Assembly: GCA_947374535.1 (NCBI GenBank)
Contig: CANCCJ010000077.1
Span: 1 to 12,234 of the forward strand
From: Comamonadaceae bacterium
Lineage (GTDB): Bacteria > Pseudomonadota > Gammaproteobacteria > Burkholderiales > Burkholderiaceae
Direction of reading: 5' to 3'
DNA length: 12,234 nucleotides
The translations under genes were made by a program, and so were the position numbers. Of the stretch, positions 5,868 to 12,234 are shown one piece after another. Below the pieces are notes generated by a model. That model had not been told where the DNA came from, did not search any database, and saw only the letters and a list, made by a program, of their open reading frames with translations. Positions within the stretch are counted from its first letter, which is position 1; the number at the start of each line of letters is the position of its first letter.

Positions 5868-7892
5868 ATGCGCCAAAACGCGTCTGAACTCCTACGTCGT
5901 GCCCTGTTGCATCCAGGATGGATGCGCAGTGCTGCCGTGGCGTTGTCGCTTCTCTTGGTGATTTTGGTTGGAGTGCTCTCGCCCGGTGCACTCAACACCC
6001 TTGACGAGCGCAGTGATAACTTCACATGGCGTATGACCGACCCCCAGCGCGAAGAGCGCCGCGTGGTCGTGGTGGACATTGATGAAAAAAGCGTGCAAGC
6101 CCTCGGCCCATGGCCTTGGTCACGTCAAACCTTGGCACGGTTGGTCGACGGCTTGAACCACTACAACGTTGGCCTCAAGCTCTACGACATTGTTTTACCC
6201 GAAGCCAAGCAGGGCGATACCCAGCTACTGCAAGCCTTTGCCAGTGGCGCCCCTAACGTTTGGGGTCAAGTCTTCTCTTTGACACCAGACATCAACGTCA
6301 CATCGGGTCAACCCTTCGGTGGCCTAGACCTTGGCCCTTGCCCAAGCATCGCCGCACCGGGCTATGGCTACGTGGCCAACCAAGCTAGCCTCATGGGCGG
6401 CAATGCCACCTCGGGTCACATCTCCCCCATCATTGACACCGATGGCGCCGTGCGCCGTGTGCCGGCCTTTGTTTGCTGGCAAGGTCGTAGCTACCCTTCA
6501 CTGGCATTGGCAGGGCTGTTAGCTGCTGATGGCGGTGAACCACAAATTATCCGTGGCAACGCTTGGTCAGACGCGCCTTGGCGCGTTGCCCTGAGTCGAT
6601 TGCCTGAAGTCTCCTTGCCCCTGAACGAGCAAGGCCAGCTCCGTGTGTCGTATCAAGTGCCACGCTCTGGCTTTGTATCCGTATCGGCTGTTGACGTCAT
6701 CGAGCGTCGTGCCCCTGCCGCCATGCTGCAAGGCGTGTGGGCCCTAATAGGTTCTACCGCATTCGGTGTGGGTGACGCCATTCCAACGCCTCATGGTGGC
6801 GCTGTAGGGGGTCTTGAGGTTCATGCCCAGCTACTTGCTGCAGCCCTTGACGGACGCACCCCTTACGCCCCTCGTGCTGCTTGGGTGTGGCCTGTGGTTT
6901 CCGGCACCCTGGCACTGGCCCTATTACTCGCGTTAGCTGCTGTCGGTGAGCGCGTTGGGCCCCGTGGCCAATCGCGCCGCGCCTCTGGCTGGCTGCTTCC
7001 CATGCTTGGCCTCGTGTTGGCTGGCGCTTTCTTTGTTGTCCACGTCGTGGCCTTGCTGCACTACCAACTTTGGCTAGGCTGGGCTGCTCAGTCGATGGTC
7101 GTGGTGCTGGCGGCCGTCCTGTTGTCGGGCGTTGAGCTTGCCCGCCTGCGTTGGGAAAAAACACGTCTCTTTGATAACCTCTCTAGCTACCTTTCTGCCC
7201 CTGTGGCCAAAGAAATTGGCCTCTCAGAGCGTAGCGAAGTGGTTGAAGCCGCGCGCCGTGACGTCACCGTGCTCTGTGCTAGCCTGCGCAACTTTGGCGC
7301 CTACTCTGACACCCAGTCGCCCGAAGCCGCCGCACAGGTATTGCACCAGTTCGTGTCCTCAGTGAACCGCATAGCTCAGTCTCACGGCGGCGTACTTCAG
7401 CATGTGCATGGTGCAGACGTACTCGTTGTGTGGCCCACCCATGCGCACACCCCTGCTAACACGGTACTTGCCGCCGCACATGAACTATGGGCTGCTTGCG
7501 ACGCCCTGTGCCAGCAATGGCAACCCGCACAAGACACACAGCCGTTTGGTGACGACCTGCCGCTCTTAGAGCTTGGCATCGGCATTGAAAGCGGCTGCGC
7601 CTTGGTCGGCTCAATCGGCCCCTCCGAGCGTCGCGTACACACCCTCTTGGGTGAGCCCGTGTATGTGGCCCAAGCCTTGCAAAGCATGACGGCTGAGCTG
7701 TCATACCCCATCCTAATTGGACCCCGCATCCAAGCGCAACTGCGCGAAGGAAGCCACCAACTCGCCCGCTTGGGTGAATTTTTACTGCCGGGCACCACCG
7801 CCTCACGCGTGCTACATGCCGTCGTGGTTGAATTCAATGCCGCACGTTTGCGCCTTATCATTAGGCAAGTTGATCAACAACGTTCGGCGTGA
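5868..7892 (+). CDS. CHASE2 sensor protein with degenerate class III adenylate/guanylate cyclase domain
   Basis: About 674 residues from ATG 5868, 11 bases after the FecR stop; GTG 5844 is an alternative adding eight residues. Order of parts: one transmembrane helix (AVALSLLLVILVGVL), a periplasmic CHASE2 domain of about 280 residues (VVVVDIDEKSVQALGPWPWSR near its start), three transmembrane helices, and a cytoplasmic class III cyclase homology domain from about residue 464. CHASE2 cyclases normally sense an external signal and make cAMP or cGMP. Here the key residues are changed (ATG numbering). The first metal Asp is Ser472 (VTVLCASLRNF) and the GD motif reads GAD (Ala516). The purine-binding Asp is Glu596, and the transition-state Asn and Arg are Tyr599 and Ala603 (LLGEPVYVAQALQ). 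It is probably a non-catalytic signalling or scaffold domain. The 3' end overlaps the next gene (GTGA). Confidence 0.9.
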   Translation: MRQNASELLRRALLHPGWMRSAAVALSLLLVILVGVLSPGALNTLDERSDNFTWRMTDPQREERRVVVVDIDEKSVQALGPWPWSRQTLARLVDGLNHYNVGLKLYDIVLPEAKQGDTQLLQAFASGAPNVWGQVFSLTPDINVTSGQPFGGLDLGPCPSIAAPGYGYVANQASLMGGNATSGHISPIIDTDGAVRRVPAFVCWQGRSYPSLALAGLLAADGGEPQIIRGNAWSDAPWRVALSRLPEVSLPLNEQGQLRVSYQVPRSGFVSVSAVDVIERRAPAAMLQGVWALIGSTAFGVGDAIPTPHGGAVGGLEVHAQLLAAALDGRTPYAPRAAWVWPVVSGTLALALLLALAAVGERVGPRGQSRRASGWLLPMLGLVLAGAFFVVHVVALLHYQLWLGWAAQSMVVVLAAVLLSGVELARLRWEKTRLFDNLSSYLSAPVAKEIGLSERSEVVEAARRDVTVLCASLRNFGAYSDTQSPEAAAQVLHQFVSSVNRIAQSHGGVLQHVHGADVLVVWPTHAHTPANTVLAAAHELWAACDALCQQWQPAQDTQPFGDDLPLLELGIGIESGCALVGSIGPSERRVHTLLGEPVYVAQALQSMTAELSYPILIGPRIQAQLREGSHQLARLGEFLLPGTTASRVLHAVVVEFNAARLRLIIRQVDQQRSA

Positions 7893-9304
7893 TTCGGCAG
7901 CTTTTCTCCTACCTCCAATTCCTTTTACTCCTCTGCACCCTCGGCAGTGGGGTTTCTGCGCACGCGCAAAAAGTGACGCCGCCCAGCTGTCCTAGCGCCT
8001 TTGCATCTGTTGCACCGCCCGACTCGCAAATGCGCAGACGCGAGCTAGAACGCCTTCAACACTTCAGTGAATCGTGCCTTCAACGTGCCGACTTTTATGC
8101 CTACCAGGGCCAGCTCTTGCTCCTGCAGGAACGATATGCCGACGCCCTTGTTGCCCTAGAGCGCGCGCTCTTGCTCGATGGTGCCCAACCGGGCGTACAG
8201 CTTGACTACGTGCTAGCACTTGCCAAAACTGGCGACGAAGAATCTGCTCATGCCTTGGCGCAGCAAGTGCTTGACCGCTCCGATGCCCCACCTGCCATAC
8301 GTGACGCACTCAAAATAGCCCTGAACGGCAACCCAAAAACAACCACCAACCCACAAGCCAAAGACCCCCAAGCCAAGACGTGGCAATGGCAGGGCAGTGT
8401 GCAAAGCATGCTTGGCAACGACAAAAACCTCAACAGCGCCACCAGCGCCGGTACTATCAACCTCACCCTGCCAAACGGCAACATCGCCCTCTTGCTTGAC
8501 GAAACCAGCAAGCCAAAGTCAGGCGGCGCTTCGCTCCTTGCAGGGCAAGTGGTGGGGCAGGCCAGTACTGATGCTGGCGTACTCGTATTGCAAGGCGACT
8601 GGCGCGAACGCCTTGTCCCCGCTGGCAGCGAATATGGCTACGCCCAACAAGACGCATCGGTGCTCTTGCGCCCCTACAACGGCCAAGGCTGGGTGCAGCG
8701 CGTGGCCGTTAGCAACTTCAGCATGGGCAGGACACCCTTGTTCACAGGCTTGGCTTTGGCCGCATGGAAAGAGCAATCTGCCGCAGCCATTCACCAAGGG
8801 CTATCCAGCTGCACCTACCGCGCAGGCATAGAGGCAGAACGTCGCACTTACGCGCAAGATGCAACCCAAAATGGCTTGTACAGCAGCCTCATCAGCGCCC
8901 TACTGTGTGCGGCAGGTGACAACCAATACCAACTCGGCCTTCAAGCCGGACGCGACTGGGCCAGCTCTAGCGCACGCGCTGGCGGAGACCAAACCCGACT
9001 TGACATCAAAGCCCTGTGGGGTCGCCAATGGCCTTGGGGCCGCACCACCGCTGAGTGGATGGCCAGCAGACTGCGAGACGCTGAAGCCTACAGCGCGCTA
9101 TTGGGCGGCATCACTCGAACCACGTTGCGACAAAGTGCTCGTGTTTCTGTCACAAAGAGGTTAAACTCCGAAGAGAAACCTAACAACACATGGGGCGGTA
9201 TCTATTGGGTCAGTGCGTACGAAGTTTTGCGACATGCATCAACTCTGGAGCTATTCGAGCTGCGCGGAGAATCCCTTTACACCGGGTTGCGTTATGAGTT
9301 TTGA
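7889..9304 (+). CDS. Exported TPR protein with C-terminal outer-membrane beta-barrel
   Basis: 471 residues from GTG 7889, whose GTGA overlaps the previous stop. A signal peptide (FLLLLCTLGSGVSAHA, cleavage near residue 26) is followed by one or two TPR units (about 64-135: ADFYAYQGQLLLLQERYADALVALERALLLDG and the next helix pair). A Thr/Pro/Lys/Gln-rich linker leads to about 300 residues of alternating beta-strand sequence beginning with GNDKNLNSAT and ending YEF, with the C-terminal Phe used by the BAM machinery. TPR plus barrel resembles the layout of Slam (DUF560) and of exopolysaccharide exporters such as PgaA, but I cannot assign it to either. As the last gene of the FecR-CHASE2 operon, it is likely the outer-membrane member of a trans-envelope complex. 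Confidence 0.82.
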   Translation: MIRQLFSYLQFLLLLCTLGSGVSAHAQKVTPPSCPSAFASVAPPDSQMRRRELERLQHFSESCLQRADFYAYQGQLLLLQERYADALVALERALLLDGAQPGVQLDYVLALAKTGDEESAHALAQQVLDRSDAPPAIRDALKIALNGNPKTTTNPQAKDPQAKTWQWQGSVQSMLGNDKNLNSATSAGTINLTLPNGNIALLLDETSKPKSGGASLLAGQVVGQASTDAGVLVLQGDWRERLVPAGSEYGYAQQDASVLLRPYNGQGWVQRVAVSNFSMGRTPLFTGLALAAWKEQSAAAIHQGLSSCTYRAGIEAERRTYAQDATQNGLYSSLISALLCAAGDNQYQLGLQAGRDWASSSARAGGDQTRLDIKALWGRQWPWGRTTAEWMASRLRDAEAYSALLGGITRTTLRQSARVSVTKRLNSEEKPNNTWGGIYWVSAYEVLRHASTLELFELRGESLYTGLRYEF

Positions 9305-9340
9305 TGTTTTTACGCAACAAGCCCAAAAAAGAGTGTCTTG

Positions 9341-9356
9341 TGTGATGCGCATCACA
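9341..9356. promoter_or_regulatory. Perfect CRP-type palindrome upstream of the S-layer gene
   Basis: TGTGATGCGCATCACA is a perfect 16-base palindrome and an exact match to TGTGA-N6-TCACA. It lies 36 bases after the barrel-gene stop and about 395 bases before the S-layer ATG. The regulator encoded at 3649-4338 has the matching recognition-helix residues. An alternative is that a global CRP encoded elsewhere uses the site. Confidence 0.75.
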
Positions 9357-9419
9357 TCGCCAAACAAGGGGTGCGCATAAACTTCAATCTAAGATTAGAC
9401 GTAAAGTTGATTAGATTCA

Positions 9420-9451
9420 CCTGAAAGTCCTTTAAAATCAGGACTTTGAGG
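9420..9451 (+). other. Stem-loop in the S-layer leader (hairpin 1)
   Basis: AAAGTCCT (9424-9431) pairs with AGGACTTT (9440-9447) around an 8-base loop. The stem extends past a G-G mismatch by CCT (9420-9422) with AGG (9449-9451). No U-run follows, so it does not look like an intrinsic terminator. It may stabilise the mRNA or be a protein-binding site. Confidence 0.5.
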
Positions 9452-9480
9452 CGAATTCATAATCTAATGGTTTGAATTCG
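9452..9480 (+). other. Inverted repeat in the S-layer leader (hairpin 2)
   Basis: CGAATTC (9452-9458) and GAATTCG (9474-9480) are perfect inverted arms with a 15-base AT-rich spacer. It abuts hairpin 1 with no gap. As RNA it would be a weak stem. Confidence 0.35.
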
Positions 9481-9550
9481 AAGTGCGTCAGAAATGTCGC
9501 ATCGGAATTTGCAAAGAATGCAGTTTGCGAGTGGGTCATTTAAGTTCTGT

Positions 9551-9575
9551 CTACTTTCAGGGTTACTAAAAGTAG
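9551..9575 (+). other. Inverted repeat in the S-layer leader (hairpin 3)
   Basis: CTACTTT (9551-9557) and AAAGTAG (9569-9575) are perfect 7-base arms around an 11-base loop. Probably an RNA structure in the leader. Confidence 0.35.
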
Positions 9576-9599
9576 TGAAGAGTTTAAAAGTATTCACTT

Positions 9600-9620
9600 T
9601 CGAATCAGAAATGCATTCGA
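9600..9620 (+). other. Inverted repeat in the S-layer leader (hairpin 4)
   Basis: TCGAAT (9600-9605) and ATTCGA (9615-9620) are perfect 6-base arms with a 9-base spacer, directly before the next repeat. Short arms; chance is possible. Confidence 0.25.
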
Positions 9621-9623
9621 TTG

Positions 9624-9651
9624 AATATCTTTTATGTATATGGAAGATATT
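9624..9651 (+). other. Inverted repeat in the S-layer leader (hairpin 5)
   Basis: AATATCTT (9624-9631) and AAGATATT (9644-9651) are perfect 8-base arms around a 12-base loop, about 100 bases upstream of the S-layer ATG. Pairing is AU-rich but uninterrupted. Confidence 0.4.
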
Positions 9652-9750
9652 GCGTCGAGTGCAGTGGTTGGAAGCAGCCAGTGCGTTCGGTTTTCTTTGC
9701 AAAAGAAACTTTTTTTACAACCTTGATTTATTGAAAAAGGAAAAAATCAA

Positions 9751-11973
9751 ATGGCATTTCTCCCAACAAACGCAGCCCAAGTGCAGCAGTTCGCTATGTC
9801 TTTGTACGGCTACCAAGTGGGTTCAACCACGATGGCTGCTGTGCAAGCTGACATCACCACACTCGGTGGCTTGAACAACGCCCTGAACACTTACTTCAAC
9901 ATCAGCTTCGGCTCATTGCCAACAGCCACTGTGGCTGCCAACTTGGTGCAAAACGTGGGCATCACCACTGGCGCTGCTGACGCAATCACATACGTGAAAG
10001 CCATCTTGGACACCACACCTGCTGCATCACGCGGCGTGGCTGTGGAAGGCATCTTGAATGCATTCTCCAAAATGACTGGCGACGCTGTTTACGGTGCTGC
10101 TGCTACTGTTTACAACAATCGCTTGACCACTGCTTTGAACTACAACGGTGCAACCGATGTGGCTGTGGGCGCAGCTTCTCCTTCACAAATCATCCCATTG
10201 ACTACAGGTGCTGACGTTTTCGGCGGCACCAGCGGTGACGATACATTCCTCGCCGCTGCTGACACGCTCAATCCTCTGGACGTGATCAACGGTAGCACTG
10301 GTAACAACACACTGAAAATTGATGCAGGTTACGCACTGAAGGGTTCTATCTCCAACATCCAAAACTTGGTGTATGTGGGTGATGCGGACGGCGGTCTTAC
10401 AACAATTGCAGCAAACAAAGTTGGTGGCTCGCAAACTGTTACCTTCCAAGATATCGCTAACCTGGACGATGGTGGTGTCGCCATCACTGGCTTGCAAAGC
10501 GGTAATACCGTTCGCGTGGACGGCGCAATTGGTACTGACGTCTCTAATAGCTACGTCACCATTGAAGCTACTTATGCAAAAGATGCCACGGTCGCTAACC
10601 TGGTTCTTCTCAATGCAAACGTAACTAACAACTACACGTCTGAAGCGCCACATCACTTCTTGGACTTTACAGCTGCAGGCACATCGACAGATACCCTCAA
10701 GACATTGAATGTCAGCGGTAACACGAAGTACACATCAGCATCTAACAACACCACCGTTGATTTGATCGCTCATGAAGATGACGTGAACACAATCACGACT
10801 CTGAACGTGAATTCTTACGCTGGTGGCACGTTGACCATCGATGCTTCAGACAATGCTGGCGGTGATTTTGGTCTTGGCTTAACTTTGACCACCATCGACG
10901 CCACAGCTTCTGCTGGCAAAACCACCATCAGCATCGACGGTTACGACACTGACCTGACCTACAAAGGCGGTGCATCAGATGACACCTTGGTCATGGATTT
11001 GTCCTCTTTGTCAGCCAAAGACAGCATCGTAGGCGGTGCAGGTACAGACACTCTGAGCTTGCATGTGAGCGCAGAAACTGTCGAAACTCACACAACTAAC
11101 GGTACGACTGATGAAACCAGCATCACGGACCAAGGTTATGGCTTCATCAACGACACAGGTTTCGAGCAAATTGGATTCAATGGTGTTGACACCATTGATC
11201 TGAACATGGCTAAGTTGACATCTTCTTCCGTGGTCATGAACTCTAATGACTTGGAAGCTGTCGCTGTGTCCGATACCGACACATTCGTTGCCAATACTAC
11301 TAACAACTGGTTCGCCTTGGATCATGCACGTTCTGTCGTGGGCCCATCTTACAGCTACACCGGTAACGGCGTGGTGAACGTGTCAGTTGGTGCTGGTAAG
11401 TATGTTGAAGTCGAGTCTGTTGTGTTGACTCATAACGACAACAACGCCATCGTGGCTGATGTCGATGGCAACTGGTTGTACAGCGACTTTGCCAAACTGG
11501 TACTCAGTGGTGCAGGCGATGTTTACTTCTGGAACAACGATGCCGAAAGCGCAGCAACCGCTGGCGGCGCAACTGTTGACGCTTCTGCAATGACAGGAAC
11601 CAGTAGCCTCGAATACACAGGTAACTGGTGGCAAACTGACTACGTCACTTTGGGTGCAGGTCAAGATACAGTTTGGCTTGATGGTTCAAGCTCAACACTG
11701 TTTGACCGTGTCACAGGCTTCAGTGCTGCAGATGACGTGATCGGCTTGGTTGATGGTGCCGACGATTGGGTTGGTAAGTTGACCATCGACTCAGGTGTGA
11801 CTTCTGCATCGGGTGCGATTACCAATGCATTTGCGCAAATGTCAACTAACGAAGCTGCTTACTTCCAATACGGTGGCAATACTTACGTTGCTGAATGGGA
11901 TGGTTCTGATAAGTACGCAATTCAACTCGTGGGTACGTTCAACCTCACTGAAGACAACTTCACTGCTCCTTAA
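9751..11973 (+). CDS. S-layer-type, RTX-like secreted surface protein
   Basis: 740 residues, cysteine-free, acidic and rich in Ala, Asp, Gly, Asn and Thr. No Sec signal peptide is present. Residues 1-145 are a helical domain (VQQFAMSLYGYQVG, LNNALNTYFNISF) that recurs in the next gene. From about 150 the protein is beta-rich with scattered degenerate RTX calcium-binding motifs: GGTSGDDTF (158-166), GGASDDTLV (406-414), GGAGTDTLS (428-436), GAGQDTVWL (635-643). The C-terminus (GGNTYVAEWDGSDKYAIQLVGTFNLTEDNF) looks like the uncleaved signal of type I secretion substrates. In Caulobacter RsaA, an N-terminal domain binds LPS while a calcium-binding RTX part forms the lattice; a similar division is inferred here. 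A good ribosome site (AAAGGA, 9 bases before ATG) and a strong terminator fit high expression. No type I secretion genes are in the window. A large adhesin is the alternative. Confidence 0.85.
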   Translation: MAFLPTNAAQVQQFAMSLYGYQVGSTTMAAVQADITTLGGLNNALNTYFNISFGSLPTATVAANLVQNVGITTGAADAITYVKAILDTTPAASRGVAVEGILNAFSKMTGDAVYGAAATVYNNRLTTALNYNGATDVAVGAASPSQIIPLTTGADVFGGTSGDDTFLAAADTLNPLDVINGSTGNNTLKIDAGYALKGSISNIQNLVYVGDADGGLTTIAANKVGGSQTVTFQDIANLDDGGVAITGLQSGNTVRVDGAIGTDVSNSYVTIEATYAKDATVANLVLLNANVTNNYTSEAPHHFLDFTAAGTSTDTLKTLNVSGNTKYTSASNNTTVDLIAHEDDVNTITTLNVNSYAGGTLTIDASDNAGGDFGLGLTLTTIDATASAGKTTISIDGYDTDLTYKGGASDDTLVMDLSSLSAKDSIVGGAGTDTLSLHVSAETVETHTTNGTTDETSITDQGYGFINDTGFEQIGFNGVDTIDLNMAKLTSSSVVMNSNDLEAVAVSDTDTFVANTTNNWFALDHARSVVGPSYSYTGNGVVNVSVGAGKYVEVESVVLTHNDNNAIVADVDGNWLYSDFAKLVLSGAGDVYFWNNDAESAATAGGATVDASAMTGTSSLEYTGNWWQTDYVTLGAGQDTVWLDGSSSTLFDRVTGFSAADDVIGLVDGADDWVGKLTIDSGVTSASGAITNAFAQMSTNEAAYFQYGGNTYVAEWDGSDKYAIQLVGTFNLTEDNFTAP

Positions 11974-11981
11974 GCATATTT

Positions 11982-12014
11982 AAAAAGGCTCCGACTCCCT
12001 GTCGGGGCCTTTTT
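11982..12014 (+). terminator. Rho-independent terminator of the S-layer gene
   Basis: A 14-base-pair stem (AAAAAGGCTCCGAC with GTCGGGGCCTTTTT) contains one G-U wobble and a 5-base loop TCCCT, and ends in five T. It starts 8 bases after the stop codon. The flanking A and T runs could also let it work on the opposite strand. Confidence 0.93.
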
Positions 12015-12089
12015 GTGCAATGAGGAAGACAAAGTCTTTTCCAAAGACCCATCGAAGCAAATAAGCAACTCCAATATAAGGAATCAGCA

Positions 12090-12234
12090 ATGTCAATCAT
12101 TCAGACAACATCAAAATCAGTCGCGCAGTTCGCCTCCGGACTCTTCGGCTACGCATTGGGTGCTCCTACCAGCAACGCCGTTTTGGCTGAGGCAGGTCTC
12201 ACAGGCGTGAACACCATTTTCAACACTTACTACA
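12090..12234 (+). CDS. Second S-layer-type protein, N-terminal part (cut by window end)
   Basis: Open from ATG 12090 to the window edge (48 codons visible), with AAGGA 7 bases before the start. Residues VAQFASGLFGYALG and NTIFNTYY line up with VQQFAMSLYGYQVG and NNALNTYF of the preceding protein in the same order and at nearly the same positions, so it carries the same N-terminal domain. No Sec signal is seen. It lies 116 bases after the first gene and behind its terminator, so it is expressed either from its own promoter or by read-through; no clear promoter is visible in 12015-12089. It is probably a paralogous surface-layer or type I-secreted protein; the rest is not visible. Confidence 0.8.
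   Translation, partial: MSIIQTTSKSVAQFASGLFGYALGAPTSNAVLAEAGLTGVNTIFNTYY

Larger units (their letters stand above)
9305..9750 (+). promoter_or_regulatory. Long promoter and leader region of the S-layer gene
   Basis: 446 bases with no convincing gene. It begins with the CRP-type palindrome, continues into AT-rich sequence with at least five inverted repeats, and ends with AAAGGA about 9 bases before ATG 9751. If the CRP box works as a class II activator, transcription would start near 9390 with weak -10 candidates CATAAA (9376-9381) or TAAACT (9378-9383), leaving a leader of about 360 bases. Long stable leaders are known for several S-layer mRNAs. No terminator for the upstream operon is visible, so read-through from the barrel gene is possible. 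Confidence 0.5.

Noticed and set aside
9420..9451. Hairpin 1 as the terminator of the barrel-gene operon
   Set aside because: There is no run of T after the stem and it lies more than 110 bases past the stop codon.
9494..9874. 126-residue open frame starting in the S-layer leader and entering the S-layer gene
   Set aside because: It overlaps the strongly supported gene at 9751 in another frame, has no convincing ribosome site, and its Lys/Phe/Cys-rich product looks like a translated non-coding leader.
10183..10656. 157-residue minus-strand open frame within the S-layer gene
   Set aside because: Antisense shadow of a strongly biased coding sequence; no domain or ribosome site.
9751..11973. 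CRISPR or tandem-repeat array
   Set aside because: The recurring Gly/Asp/Thr motifs are degenerate RTX-like protein motifs at irregular spacing, not DNA repeats with spacers.
12026..12038. Small inverted repeat AAGAC-AAA-GTCTT after the terminator
   Set aside because: Five-base arms with a three-base loop are too short to claim a function.

Overview
The window looks like chromosomal DNA of a Gram-negative betaproteobacterium, probably Burkholderiales and perhaps Comamonadaceae. This rests on overall codon and base composition, an outer-membrane barrel ending in Phe, lipid-A-type acyltransferase and LPS-type glycosyltransferase folds, and S-layer/RTX-like proteins with type I secretion features. 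The genus is an inference and I would not defend it strongly.

Region 1 (1-3667, + strand) is the end of a surface-glycan operon. It holds the tail of an unidentified gene, an LpxL/HtrB-like acyltransferase, a methyltransferase with a C-terminal coiled coil, and a two-domain glycosyltransferase (GT-B-like plus GT25-like). The genes overlap by a few bases (GTGA, ATGACTAA, TTGA), two of them start at GTG or TTG, and so they look translationally coupled.

Region 2 (3649-4338, - strand) is a Crp/Fnr-family regulator that runs convergently into the glycan operon. Its recognition helix keeps the CRP Arg-Glu...Arg contacts, but its effector pocket lacks the Arg-Ser pair that CRP uses to hold cAMP.

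Region 3 (4525-9304, + strand) is a three-gene envelope operon: an exported FecR-domain protein, an inner-membrane CHASE2 protein whose class III cyclase domain has lost its metal-binding and transition-state residues, and an exported TPR plus beta-barrel protein. A near-consensus CRP box (TGTGA-N6-GCACA) lies about 42 bases before the first ATG, and no Shine-Dalgarno is visible there.

Region 4 (9305-12234) starts with a 446-base gap. It carries a perfect CRP-type palindrome (TGTGA-N6-TCACA) followed by several hairpins. Next come a 740-residue cysteine-free, RTX-like S-layer-type protein and a strong intrinsic terminator. The window ends inside a second gene whose N-terminus resembles that of the first.

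Taken together, the sequence suggests a local circuit. A CRP-like regulator sits beside, and may control, both a trans-envelope triad (outer-membrane barrel, periplasmic FecR protein, inner-membrane CHASE2 pseudo-cyclase) and an abundant secreted surface-layer protein. The neighbouring glycan genes could build the cell-surface polymer to which the layer attaches. The gene identities are fairly secure. The circuit is a hypothesis built on two visible operator-like sites and gene order.
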